Origin: Pelagibacteraceae bacterium | Lineage (GTDB): Bacteria; Pseudomonadota; Alphaproteobacteria; Pelagibacterales; Pelagibacteraceae | Direction of reading: 5' to 3' | DNA: 51,320 nt | Assembly: GCA_002684895.1 (NCBI GenBank) | Contig: NYVZ01000004.1 | Location: 20,164 to 71,483, forward strand | Part shown: piece by piece, positions 25,763 to 33,389 of the stretch | How positions within the stretch are numbered: position 1 is the stretch's first letter | Layout of the letters: each line of letters starts with the position of its first letter | Notes under the pieces: model-generated | Told to the model about the DNA's origin: nothing | The model's database searches: none | The model's input: only the letters and a program-made list of their open reading frames with translations | Program-made: the position numbers and the translations under genes

Positions 25763-27243
25763 ATGAATTATTTATCGTTTTAGGTAATCAGCTTTTTAAT
25801 TCAAAATACTTAAAGCCTTATAAGTCATCGTCGTTTTTTTTAGCTGAAGATTATGAGCTATGTTCTTTTGTGAAACACCATAAACAAAAGATCATTTTTT
25901 TTTTATCATCAATGAGATCCTTTAATGATGAATTAAAACAGAATAATTTTAAAGTTATTTATAAGAAAATAGATGAAAAGGATTTTAAAAAAAACTATTT
26001 AGAAAAGCTTGCTGAAGTAATCAAATCTAAAAAAATTTCAAAAATTAGATTTTTTGAGATAGAGGACAAATTTTTTGAAAAAAAAATAGTTACATTTCTT
26101 AAAAAAGAAAAATTAGATTTTGAAATCATCAAAACACCTATGTTTTTAAGTAGTCGTGAAGATTTTAAAAAGTATCTTTCTAAAAGTAAAAAACCATTTA
26201 TGGCGAACTTTTACAAAGAACAAAGGGTTAAACATGACATTTTATTAAATAAAGACAAATCGCCAAAGGGAGGTAAGTGGAGTTTTGATAACGAAAATAG
26301 AAAAAAACTTCCAAAAAATATTAAGTTACCAAAACAACCTATTTTTAAAGAGACTAAACATACGAGTTTTTTAAAAAAAGTTGTCGATAAAGAATTTGCC
26401 AAGCATCCTGGTGATGCCAAAAATTTTTGGATCGGAACAACCAGAAAAGATGCTCAGAGTGTATTAGATAATTTTTTAAAAGATAAATTAAAATTATTTG
26501 GCGATTATGAAGATGCTGTAGACCAGAGAGATAATATTTTATTTCACAGTGCGTTAAGTCCATTTATTAATAATGGCCTTCTAACCCCACTCGAAATTTT
26601 AGATCAATTGAAAAAATATGAGAAGAAAGTTACGATTAATTCTTACGAGGGTTATGTAAGACAATTAATTGGATGGAGAGAATTTATGCGCGGTATTTAT
26701 CAGAATTATGACGATCAAATGCAAAAATCTAATTTTTTTAATCATAAAAATAAAATGAAAAAAAATTGGTACGATGGCACTACTGGCCTGGACCCTTTAG
26801 ATCACGCAATCAAAAATGCTAAAAATTATGCTTGGTCACACCATATAGAAAGATTAATGATCCTTTCCAATATTATGAACTTATGTGAAATATCACCAAA
26901 ACAGGTTTATAGTTGGTTTATGGAAATGTTTATGGACTCTTCTGATTGGGTTATGTCGCCAAATGTTTATGGAATGGGTTTGTTTAGTGATGGTGGGATT
27001 TTTGCAACTAAACCATACATATGTGGTTCTGCATATTTCTTGAAAATGATGGATTTTAAAAAAGGGCCATGGTGCATTATTATGGACGGTTTATATTGGA
27101 GATTTATCGATAAAAATAAAAAATTTTTTCTAAAAAATCCTAGACTTTCCATGATGGTAAGAATCTTAGAAAAAATGAAGCCTGACAGAAAAAAAGAGAT
27201 TTTTTTAGCTGCAAATTCATTTATAAAATCAAATACCTTATGA
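25759..27243 (+). CDS. Prokaryotic (6-4) photolyase / photolyase-related protein, cluster-cysteine-poor type
   Basis: The 494-residue protein belongs to the PhrB/CryB family (deoxyribodipyrimidine photolyase-related). It has an N-terminal Rossmann domain (LFIVLGNQLF start), the FAD domain with FHSALSPFINNGLLTP, EGYVRQLIGWREFMRGIY, the SHHIERLM motif (His361-His362, expected for (6-4) photoproduct repair), WVMSPNVYGMGLFSDGG and DGLYWRFI. Three of four cysteines that bind the [4Fe-4S] cluster in PhrB appear missing; C439 may be the remaining one. It probably repairs UV damage in sunlit water; a photoreceptor role is possible given the adjacent regulator. Translation is coupled on both sides by ATGA overlaps. 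Confidence 0.88.
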   Translation: MNELFIVLGNQLFNSKYLKPYKSSSFFLAEDYELCSFVKHHKQKIIFFLSSMRSFNDELKQNNFKVIYKKIDEKDFKKNYLEKLAEVIKSKKISKIRFFEIEDKFFEKKIVTFLKKEKLDFEIIKTPMFLSSREDFKKYLSKSKKPFMANFYKEQRVKHDILLNKDKSPKGGKWSFDNENRKKLPKNIKLPKQPIFKETKHTSFLKKVVDKEFAKHPGDAKNFWIGTTRKDAQSVLDNFLKDKLKLFGDYEDAVDQRDNILFHSALSPFINNGLLTPLEILDQLKKYEKKVTINSYEGYVRQLIGWREFMRGIYQNYDDQMQKSNFFNHKNKMKKNWYDGTTGLDPLDHAIKNAKNYAWSHHIERLMILSNIMNLCEISPKQVYSWFMEMFMDSSDWVMSPNVYGMGLFSDGGIFATKPYICGSAYFLKMMDFKKGPWCIIMDGLYWRFIDKNKKFFLKNPRLSMMVRILEKMKPDRKKEIFLAANSFIKSNTL

Positions 27244-27347
27244 AAAAACGAAATCCTTTCGCACAGGATTTAAGATCTCCAAAATATAAAAAAAGAGTTA
27301 TCAAGCCAAAAAAAGGAAAAGGTAGTTTTAAGCGCAAACAAAAATAA
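27240..27347 (+). CDS. 35-residue ArfA-like ribosome-rescue peptide
   Basis: This tiny ORF starts at an ATG overlapping the photolyase TGA and ends in TAA at 27345-27347. The peptide is extremely basic, with the segment RVIKPKKGKGSFKRKQK. From memory of E. coli ArfA, residues about NAIEALLHDP...KKGKGSYMRKGK align without gaps to NPFAQDLRSP...KKGKGSFKRKQK, with roughly half the positions identical. ArfA recruits RF2 to ribosomes stalled on truncated mRNA, and its KKGKGS part lies in the empty mRNA channel. The peptide lacks ArfA's C-terminal hydrophobic tail, so it resembles the processed active form. A role other than ArfA (another ribosome-binding peptide) is possible. Confidence 0.6.
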   Translation: MKKRNPFAQDLRSPKYKKRVIKPKKGKGSFKRKQK

Positions 27348-27378
27348 GTTAGTATTAATTAAATCTACTGGACTTTTA

Positions 27379-27404
27379 TGCAAAAAAAATATATTTATTT
27401 TGCA
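27379..27404 (+). repeat. Inverted repeat/hairpin between the ArfA-like gene and the riboswitch
   Basis: TGCAAAA (27379-27385) is the exact reverse complement of TTTTGCA (27398-27404). The inner bases can extend the pairing after one mismatch, giving a stem-loop of 26 bases. It lies 31 bases past the ArfA-like stop and directly abuts the P1 helix of the TPP aptamer. No U-run follows, so it is not a standard intrinsic terminator. Confidence 0.4.
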
Positions 27405-27477
27405 GTTTTCAGGGGCGGCTAAGCCTGAGATGTACCCTTTAAACCTGATCCAGGTAATGCTGGCGGAGGAAGAAAAC
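27405..27477 (+). promoter_or_regulatory. TPP riboswitch (THI element)
   Basis: Hallmarks in order: CAGGGG (27410-27415), CCTGAGA (27424-27430), ACCC (27434-27437), AACCTGATCCAGGTAATGC (27442-27460) and GGCGGAGGAA (27462-27471). These match the conserved core of the TPP aptamer. A closing P1 helix is formed by GTTTTC (27405-27410) with GAAAAC (27472-27477). The ribosome binding site GGAGGAAG (27465-27472) lies at the 3' edge of the aptamer, 7 bases before the thiV ATG at 27480. Thiamin pyrophosphate binding should therefore block translation initiation. Confidence 0.95.
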
Positions 27478-27479
27478 AT

Positions 27480-28877
27480 ATGAATACTATTTTAATAATT
27501 TCACTTTTTGTTGTTTGCTTAGGATTTATGTCCTTCGGTTATTATATTTCTAGAGGTAAAATTTCTCGTTCTGCATTTTTAGTAAGTGATAGAAATATCA
27601 ATGTTTACGGTATAACTTCTAGTTTAACGGCATCTTGTTTTGGTATTTGGATTTTAATTGGACCCGCAGAAGCTTCAACATGGGGAGGCGTGGGTGCAGT
27701 GATAGGATACGCGGCAGGTCAAAGTTTTGCATTATTATATTTTACAAAAATCGGTATAAAAATTAGAAAAATTTTGCCAAGTGCAAATAGCTTAACGGAG
27801 GTAATTGAAAAAAGATATGATCAGAAAGTTTTAAAACTGATAATCACTTTAACCATTCTATATTTATATGTTTACTTTTGTGCTGAAGTTACCGCTATTG
27901 CAAAGGTCGTTAATTTAATTTTAGGTATACCTCTATGGTTAGTAGCAGCATTAACTATCGTTTCGACATTAATTTATTCACTCAAAGGAGGTCTTAAAAT
28001 ATCCATCATAACAGATAAATTTCAATTTTGGATTATTATACTTTTTTTAGTAATTATTTTTATTACATTAAATCAGCAAATTAATTTTCTTGTCCCAGAT
28101 GTTATTTTTAAAGAACCATCTAAGTTGAGTATTGGTCTTGGTGGTTTTACTGCCGGATTAACATTTTTTATTGCTGTATTTGCAACAAATTTATTTGATC
28201 AAGGAATATGGCAAAGAGTATATGCATCAAAAAATATTGATGTTTTAAAGAAAGGATTTATTTGCTCTTTTTATATTGTACTTATTACAATTTTACTTTT
28301 AGGCTTTGTGGGAATTTATGCTTCTTTGAATGGAAAGATTAACGATCCAAGTACTATTATATTTTCATTGTTAATTAATAAGGAATTTTTATTTCTAAAT
28401 TTAATAGTATTAATTTTATCTTTAACATTAGTATTAAGTAGCCTTGATACATTAATTGCAAGTGTCTCAAGTCTTTTTATAATACACACCAATAAATTTA
28501 TACAAAAAAGAAATGTAAATAATTTCTATATTATAGGAGGAATGATTTTAGCTGGATCAGCATTTTATATATCTTCAAAAGGCTTAAGTGTTTTATATTT
28601 ATTTTTATTAGCTGATTTACTATGTTGCGCGGCTGCGATACCAATTTTTTACGGGTTTTATAATAGGAAAATTAACTCTGAAAATGTATTCAAATCTATT
28701 ATTTTTGGAATTTTTTTTGGTTTATTGCTTTTCCCAAGTTTAGATTTTTCAAAAAGTATATTAGTTGGGTTTATATTTGAAAAATCACTGTTCCCTATGA
28801 TTTTATCAAATCACTTATTATTTTGGTCTTTTATAGTAGCTTTATTTTCACCCATATTATTCATTAAGAAAAGTTAA
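27480..28877 (+). CDS. thiV: Sodium:solute symporter, predicted thiamin-precursor transporter ThiV
   Basis: A 465-residue polytopic membrane protein with about 13 hydrophobic segments and the SSS (LeuT-fold) pattern: an early SLTASCFGIWILIGPAEAS segment, AAGQSFALLYF, ITDKFQFWIIILFL, and a FDQGIWQRVYASKN motif typical of the family. Directly controlled by a TPP riboswitch. In SAR11 bacteria, an SSS gene behind a TPP riboswitch (ThiV) is proposed to import the pyrimidine precursor HMP or its amino form, because thiC is lacking. The substrate here is inferred from that context. The gene ends 12 bases before the convergent hydrolase. Confidence 0.85.
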   Translation: MNTILIISLFVVCLGFMSFGYYISRGKISRSAFLVSDRNINVYGITSSLTASCFGIWILIGPAEASTWGGVGAVIGYAAGQSFALLYFTKIGIKIRKILPSANSLTEVIEKRYDQKVLKLIITLTILYLYVYFCAEVTAIAKVVNLILGIPLWLVAALTIVSTLIYSLKGGLKISIITDKFQFWIIILFLVIIFITLNQQINFLVPDVIFKEPSKLSIGLGGFTAGLTFFIAVFATNLFDQGIWQRVYASKNIDVLKKGFICSFYIVLITILLLGFVGIYASLNGKINDPSTIIFSLLINKEFLFLNLIVLILSLTLVLSSLDTLIASVSSLFIIHTNKFIQKRNVNNFYIIGGMILAGSAFYISSKGLSVLYLFLLADLLCCAAAIPIFYGFYNRKINSENVFKSIIFGIFFGLLLFPSLDFSKSILVGFIFEKSLFPMILSNHLLFWSFIVALFSPILFIKKS

Positions 28878-28889
28878 TAACCAATTTGC

Positions 28890-29828
28890 TTATCTGTACT
28901 TATCAAAAAAATTTAAAGATAAAGCTATAGCATGATCAAGCTTTGCTCTATTTTTTTCTCCTCCAGCAGCCTCTTTTGTAAAACATTTAAATCTTCCACG
29001 TCTATCCGATTGAGTGCCATCCTGAAATTTAAAAGATCCGTCTGCATATCGAATAAGAATATTTTTAGAGCACCCATTCACTGCTACACCCTTAGAAATT
29101 TTTCCGTTTAAACTAAAAAAATGATTTACCTTAGGTATTGATATATACTCAATTTTATTACCAACTTCTTTAATCATTTTATAATAATTTTCGCATGCTA
29201 TTGGATAATAGTGACTTTCTTCACCTTTTATTATCATGGTTGCAAAATTTGTTTTAGCTGGGTTAGATACAATATTGCAACCAGGCTCTCCAGCTACACC
29301 AGCTTTAAAGGGATTTTGGGATTGAATTCTAGCATCTTGAAATTTTAAAACTTGTGAAGCACCGTAACTAAAGCCGGTAAAAAATATTTGAGATTTTTCT
29401 ATTCTTTTATCTTGTGAATAAATTCTTGCCAAATTTATCGAGACAAAAACTGCATTAGGAAACTTACTTTTATTCTGTGGCTGTAGCTTTCTCTTATAAA
29501 ATGCGTCAACAACAGCAACAGCATATCCACGGTCTAACCCTGCCTTTATTAAACGTTTTCCCCATTCATCAGTTCTACCTCCCCATTTTTTAAATTTCAT
29601 TCCATCACGAGAACTACCGTGCTGGTGAATTATTAATGGTACTTTTGTGGATTTTTTCTTTGGAAAATGAATTTGTGCTACGACATCATTTTTGCCTGGA
29701 AATTTTCTGTCTGGTACTTGAAATTTAATAACTTCAATATTTTTCTTTTTGAAATTTTTTATTTCAATCTCTGATAAAGCATTTGTTGATAGCAACAAAA
29801 TTGTGAGTAAGGTTAAAATTTTATTCAT
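28890..29828 (-). CDS. Secreted alpha/beta hydrolase (dienelactone hydrolase-like)
   Basis: A 312-residue protein with an N-terminal signal peptide (hydrophobic 4-18, likely cleaved after ALS). The fold is marked by LIIHQHGSSRDG (oxyanion-hole His-Gly region), the nucleophile elbow FTGFSYGASQV (GxSxG with Ser154) and the likely catalytic His in IPKVNHFFSLNG. Four or more cysteines in the mature part could form disulfides in the periplasm. The C-terminus (GGEKNRAKLDHAIALSLNFF) is a helix of unknown role. It is last of the minus-strand run from dnaK, 3 bases after the PfkB-family gene. The substrate is unknown; an esterase or lipase-like activity is likely. Confidence 0.78.
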   Translation of the reverse strand: MNKILTLLTILLLSTNALSEIEIKNFKKKNIEVIKFQVPDRKFPGKNDVVAQIHFPKKKSTKVPLIIHQHGSSRDGMKFKKWGGRTDEWGKRLIKAGLDRGYAVAVVDAFYKRKLQPQNKSKFPNAVFVSINLARIYSQDKRIEKSQIFFTGFSYGASQVLKFQDARIQSQNPFKAGVAGEPGCNIVSNPAKTNFATMIIKGEESHYYPIACENYYKMIKEVGNKIEYISIPKVNHFFSLNGKISKGVAVNGCSKNILIRYADGSFKFQDGTQSDRRGRFKCFTKEAAGGEKNRAKLDHAIALSLNFFDKYR

Positions 29829-29831
29829 AGC

Positions 29832-30761
29832 TTAGTCTAAGCGAGCTCCAATTTTTTGTATAATTTTAGATGCCATTGCTGTTCCGAGATCTAAACTTTC
29901 ATTATAATTTTTTTTATTTACTAGTCCATGTAAAAAGCCTGCAGCAAATAAATCACCAGCGCCTGTTAAATCAATAATTTTGAGATTTGATTTTGCTTGA
30001 GATTCTACGACTTCAGGTCCATAAATCGCAATACTTCCCTTGTCTGATCTCGTAACAACAATTAACTTGTTTAAATTTTTGGCAAAAGTGATCACTTCAT
30101 TAAAATCATTTGCATCAATTAAAGACATAGCTTCCTTTTCATTAGCAAAAACAATATCAAGTTTGTTTTTTACTAAATCTAAAAAACTTTTTTTATGTCG
30201 GTCAACACAAAATGGATCAGACAGAGACATAGCAGACATGCTTGCTAAAGACATAGCCTTCTCAAAAGCCTTTTTAGGGTTACCTTCATCCCATAAATAA
30301 CCTTCTAAAAAAGTAATCTCAGCACTTTTAATCGCCTCGTCATCAATATCTTCTTCACCAATCTTTCCCGCAATACCCAAAAAGGTACACATTGTTCTCT
30401 CAGAATCTGGGGTGATTAAAATCAAACAAGTTCCAGTTGGGATTGCTTCCTTTTTTATTTTGTAGAAATACTTTACATTTTCTTTTTTTAAACCTTCAAT
30501 ATATTTTTGCCCAAGTTCATCGTTATTTACTTTTCCAATGAATGATACATCATCACCTAATTGCGACATTCCAACAATTGAATTTGCAACAGAACCGCCA
30601 GATACCGTATCTTCAATTTTAAGGTTAGATAAAAGATTTTTAAATTCACTTTCATCAACCAGCTTCATAGTACCTTTAGTAAGCTTGTGATCTTCAATAA
30701 ATTTATCATCTACTTTGCATAGTACGTCTACAATCGCGTTACCTATTCCTATTACTTTCAT
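29832..30761 (-). CDS. PfkB-family kinase, adenosine kinase-like
   Basis: The 309-residue ribokinase-fold protein starts MKVIGIGNAIVDVLCKV and has the substrate-binding DTVSGGSVANSIVGMSQLG region. The PfkB signature 2 is DLTGAGDLFAAGFLHG with catalytic base Asp270 and anion-hole glycines. The order and start resemble the adenosine kinase subfamily of Alphaproteobacteria more than ribokinase or fructokinase. It would phosphorylate adenosine or a related nucleoside for purine salvage. The gene sits 3 bases after nth and 3 bases before the hydrolase in one operon. Substrate assignment is by resemblance. Confidence 0.8.
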   Translation of the reverse strand: MKVIGIGNAIVDVLCKVDDKFIEDHKLTKGTMKLVDESEFKNLLSNLKIEDTVSGGSVANSIVGMSQLGDDVSFIGKVNNDELGQKYIEGLKKENVKYFYKIKKEAIPTGTCLILITPDSERTMCTFLGIAGKIGEEDIDDEAIKSAEITFLEGYLWDEGNPKKAFEKAMSLASMSAMSLSDPFCVDRHKKSFLDLVKNKLDIVFANEKEAMSLIDANDFNEVITFAKNLNKLIVVTRSDKGSIAIYGPEVVESQAKSNLKIIDLTGAGDLFAAGFLHGLVNKKNYNESLDLGTAMASKIIQKIGARLD

Positions 30762-30764
30762 CGT

Positions 30765-31427
30765 CTAAGCTTTCTTTGTTACAATTGCCCTTTTTCTATT
30801 TGGATTACAGATCCTACATATTTTACATTTTAGTCCAAAGCAATCCCTTGCTTTACAATATTCACGTCCATAAAATATAATTTGTAAATGCAGTTTATTC
30901 CAATGTTTCTTTGGAAAAATCTTTTTTAAATCTTTTTCTGTTTGAACAACATTTTTACCATTTGTTAGACCCCACCTTTGCGCCAATCTATGAATATGTG
31001 TATCAACTGGGAAAGCTGGAAAACCAAAACCTTGCGACATGACTACACTAGCAGTTTTGTGCCCAACACCTGGTAACGCTTCAAGTTCTTCAAAAGTTCT
31101 AGGAACTTTACCTTCATATTTTTCAACTAGAATTTTTGATAATTTATAGACACTTTTTGATTTCATCCTAAATAAACCAATACGTTTGATTAGTTTTTCA
31201 ATTTTCTTCTGACCTAACTTTATAAAATGTTCAGGCTTATTATATTTCGGGTAAATATCATCTGTAACATTATTTACATTCAAATCTGTGCATTGAGCCG
31301 AAAGTAACACTGAGATTAAAAGTGTAAAATTATTCGTATGAGTTAGTGGCGATGGGGTTTTAGGATAAAGTTTATTTAGTTCTTTTAGAATTATTTTTGC
31401 TTTTTTATTCTTTTCCTCAACTTTCAC
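30765..31427 (-). CDS. nth: Endonuclease III (DNA glycosylase/AP lyase)
   Basis: Removes oxidised pyrimidines in base excision repair. The 220 residues contain the helix-hairpin-helix LEALPGVGHKTASVV with catalytic Lys124 and the catalytic Asp142 in FPVDTHIHRLAQRWGL. The C-terminal [4Fe-4S] region has five cysteines (191, 196, 201, 204, 207). Cys191, 201 and 207 fall at canonical positions of C-x6-C-x2-C-x5-C, but the second canonical position (198) is Gly, so the cluster ligand set is shifted. Lies 5 bases after dapB, in the dnaK-dnaJ-dapB-nth order known from related alphaproteobacteria. Confidence 0.95.
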   Translation of the reverse strand: MKVEEKNKKAKIILKELNKLYPKTPSPLTHTNNFTLLISVLLSAQCTDLNVNNVTDDIYPKYNKPEHFIKLGQKKIEKLIKRIGLFRMKSKSVYKLSKILVEKYEGKVPRTFEELEALPGVGHKTASVVMSQGFGFPAFPVDTHIHRLAQRWGLTNGKNVVQTEKDLKKIFPKKHWNKLHLQIIFYGREYCKARDCFGLKCKICRICNPNRKRAIVTKKA

Positions 31428-31432
31428 AGATA

Positions 31433-32206
31433 TTATTTAATACCTAAAACATGGTGCATATTATAAAGACCGGGCCTTTTTTTTGCTAGCCACTTTGCAG
31501 CACCGATAGCACCTTCAGCAAATAAATCTCTAGAGTGTGCAGTATGTTCAATTTTTAATTTTTCTTGCTTGTTTTCAAAGGTTACTGAATGTGTTCCAGG
31601 TATTTTTCCTTTCCTTACAATATAAAAGTTTAATTTGTTCTGACTACCTTTGCCTTTTTTATTAAGATAAATTTTTCCTTGAATTTTTTTTAATGTTTTA
31701 GATTTTCCATCAGCAATAGCGTGACCAAGCATAAGAGCAGTGCCAGAGGGGTAATCTATTTTTTTGATGTGGTGTGCATCACATATTTCCATTTGATAAT
31801 CATTCATAAATCCTCGAGATAATATCCTAGATACAAATTGCATTAAATTAATACCAAGACTCATATTACCTGATTGAAGTATAGATATTTTTTTTGAAGC
31901 TTTTTTTATAGCGTCCCAATGTTTTTTTCTAAAACCTGTTGTTCCAATAATAACTTTTTTTTTATATTTCACTGCAAATTTCAAAATTTCAAGCGTACAA
32001 TGAGGTCTAGTAAAATCAATTATAATATTTGTGTTTTTAAAGGCTTTGTCATTATTTACCTGGTACTTGATTTTACCTTTTTGAAATTCTTTATATTCGG
32101 TTACTGAATGTAGTTTGAAATTTTTATCTTTATTTGTATGCTTTATAAGTAACTGTCCCATGCGACCAAGACCGCCAGCAACTGTTATATTTATTTTTTT
32201 TTTCAT
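31433..32206 (-). CDS. dapB: 4-hydroxy-tetrahydrodipicolinate reductase
   Basis: NAD(P)H-dependent step of the diaminopimelate/lysine pathway, feeding peptidoglycan. The 257 residues start with the Rossmann motif INITVAGGLGRMGQLL (GxxGxxG). They have the IDFTRPHCTLEILKFAV and IIGTTGFRKKH segments and the catalytic motif ICDAHHIKKIDYPSGTALML (HHxxKxDxPSGTA). The start overlaps the dnaJ stop by one base, so it is likely carried on the heat-shock transcript. Confidence 0.97.
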   Translation of the reverse strand: MKKKINITVAGGLGRMGQLLIKHTNKDKNFKLHSVTEYKEFQKGKIKYQVNNDKAFKNTNIIIDFTRPHCTLEILKFAVKYKKKVIIGTTGFRKKHWDAIKKASKKISILQSGNMSLGINLMQFVSRILSRGFMNDYQMEICDAHHIKKIDYPSGTALMLGHAIADGKSKTLKKIQGKIYLNKKGKGSQNKLNFYIVRKGKIPGTHSVTFENKQEKLKIEHTAHSRDLFAEGAIGAAKWLAKKRPGLYNMHHVLGIK

Positions 32207-33357
32207 TAATTAATATTTTCCCAAAATTTTTTAGCTTTTTTAATAAAACTTTGATTTTCAGGATTATTTTTAGAATCTTCTAAATCTTTAAATTTTTCAA
32301 GCAATTCTTTTTGTTCTTTATTTAATGAAACAGGTGTTTCGACTTTAACTTGCAGATATAAGTCTCCATATCCTCCTCCCCTCAACATTGGCATACCCTT
32401 ATCTCTTAATCTAAGTTGTTTGCCGGATTGAGTACCAGTGGGAATTTTTACCTTCGATTTTGATCCATCAATATTTGGTACCTCTATTGACGTACCAAGC
32501 GATGCGTCCGCTAATGAAATTGGAAGTTCGTAATACAAGTTTTCCTCTTCTCTTTGAAAAAGTTCATGCTTTTTGACTTGAATATAAACGTACAAATCAC
32601 CGTCAGCACCTCCCTTCGATCCTGCTTCACCCTTGCCAGCTAATCTAATTCTTGTTCCATCATCGACACCTTTAGGTATTTGAATGGATAAAGTTTTCTT
32701 TTTTTTTCTAGTTCCAAATCCACTACATTCTTTGCAGGGATTACCAATGACCTGACCTTCTCCTCTACAATCAGGACATGTCTGTTGTACTGTAAAAAAT
32801 CCCTGTTGAGACCTAACTCTACCATCACCTCCACATGTTTCGCATGTTTTAGGATTTGAACCTGGCTTAGCACCGCTACCTGAACAGGTGTCACATTTTT
32901 CTGAAGAGTTAATATTAAAAGCTGTTTTCTTACCATTGTAAGATTCTTCTAAAGAAATTTCTAAATTAATTTTTAAATCTGAACCTCTCTGACCTTTTGA
33001 ACGCCTTCTACCTCCTGTGCGACCTCTACCTGATCCCATGAAGTCACCAAAAAAATCATCAAAAATGTCTGAAAAGGATCCAGAGTCAAAACCTCCAAAA
33101 TCGTTGAAACCACCTTGACCGCCACCCATATTTTCAAAAGCTGAGTGACCAAATTGATCGTAACTATTTTTTTTATTTGGATCAGATAATATTTGGTAAG
33201 CTTCAGTAGCGTCTTTAAATTTGGTCTCTGCAGACTTATCACCTGGATTACGATCCGGGTGATATTTCATGGCTAATTTTCTATAGGCACCTTTAATCTC
33301 ATCTTTTGAAGCATTACGGTTTACGCCTAACGTTTCATAATAATCGGCTTTAGACAT
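32206..33357 (-). CDS. dnaJ: Chaperone DnaJ (Hsp40)
   Basis: Co-chaperone that stimulates DnaK ATPase. The 383 residues show the J domain (1-70) with the HPD motif in KYHPDRNPGD, a Gly/Phe-rich region (about 75-120), four zinc-finger repeats CDTCSGSG, CETCGGDG, CPDCRGEG and CKECSGFG (about 150-220), and a C-terminal beta-domain. It is a full-length type I DnaJ. Follows dnaK by 32 bases with no evident separate promoter, and overlaps dapB. Confidence 0.98.
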   Translation of the reverse strand: MSKADYYETLGVNRNASKDEIKGAYRKLAMKYHPDRNPGDKSAETKFKDATEAYQILSDPNKKNSYDQFGHSAFENMGGGQGGFNDFGGFDSGSFSDIFDDFFGDFMGSGRGRTGGRRRSKGQRGSDLKINLEISLEESYNGKKTAFNINSSEKCDTCSGSGAKPGSNPKTCETCGGDGRVRSQQGFFTVQQTCPDCRGEGQVIGNPCKECSGFGTRKKKKTLSIQIPKGVDDGTRIRLAGKGEAGSKGGADGDLYVYIQVKKHELFQREEENLYYELPISLADASLGTSIEVPNIDGSKSKVKIPTGTQSGKQLRLRDKGMPMLRGGGYGDLYLQVKVETPVSLNKEQKELLEKFKDLEDSKNNPENQSFIKKAKKFWENIN

Positions 33358-33389
33358 GACTTATATCCTATCCGCTTAGAGTTTAAGCG

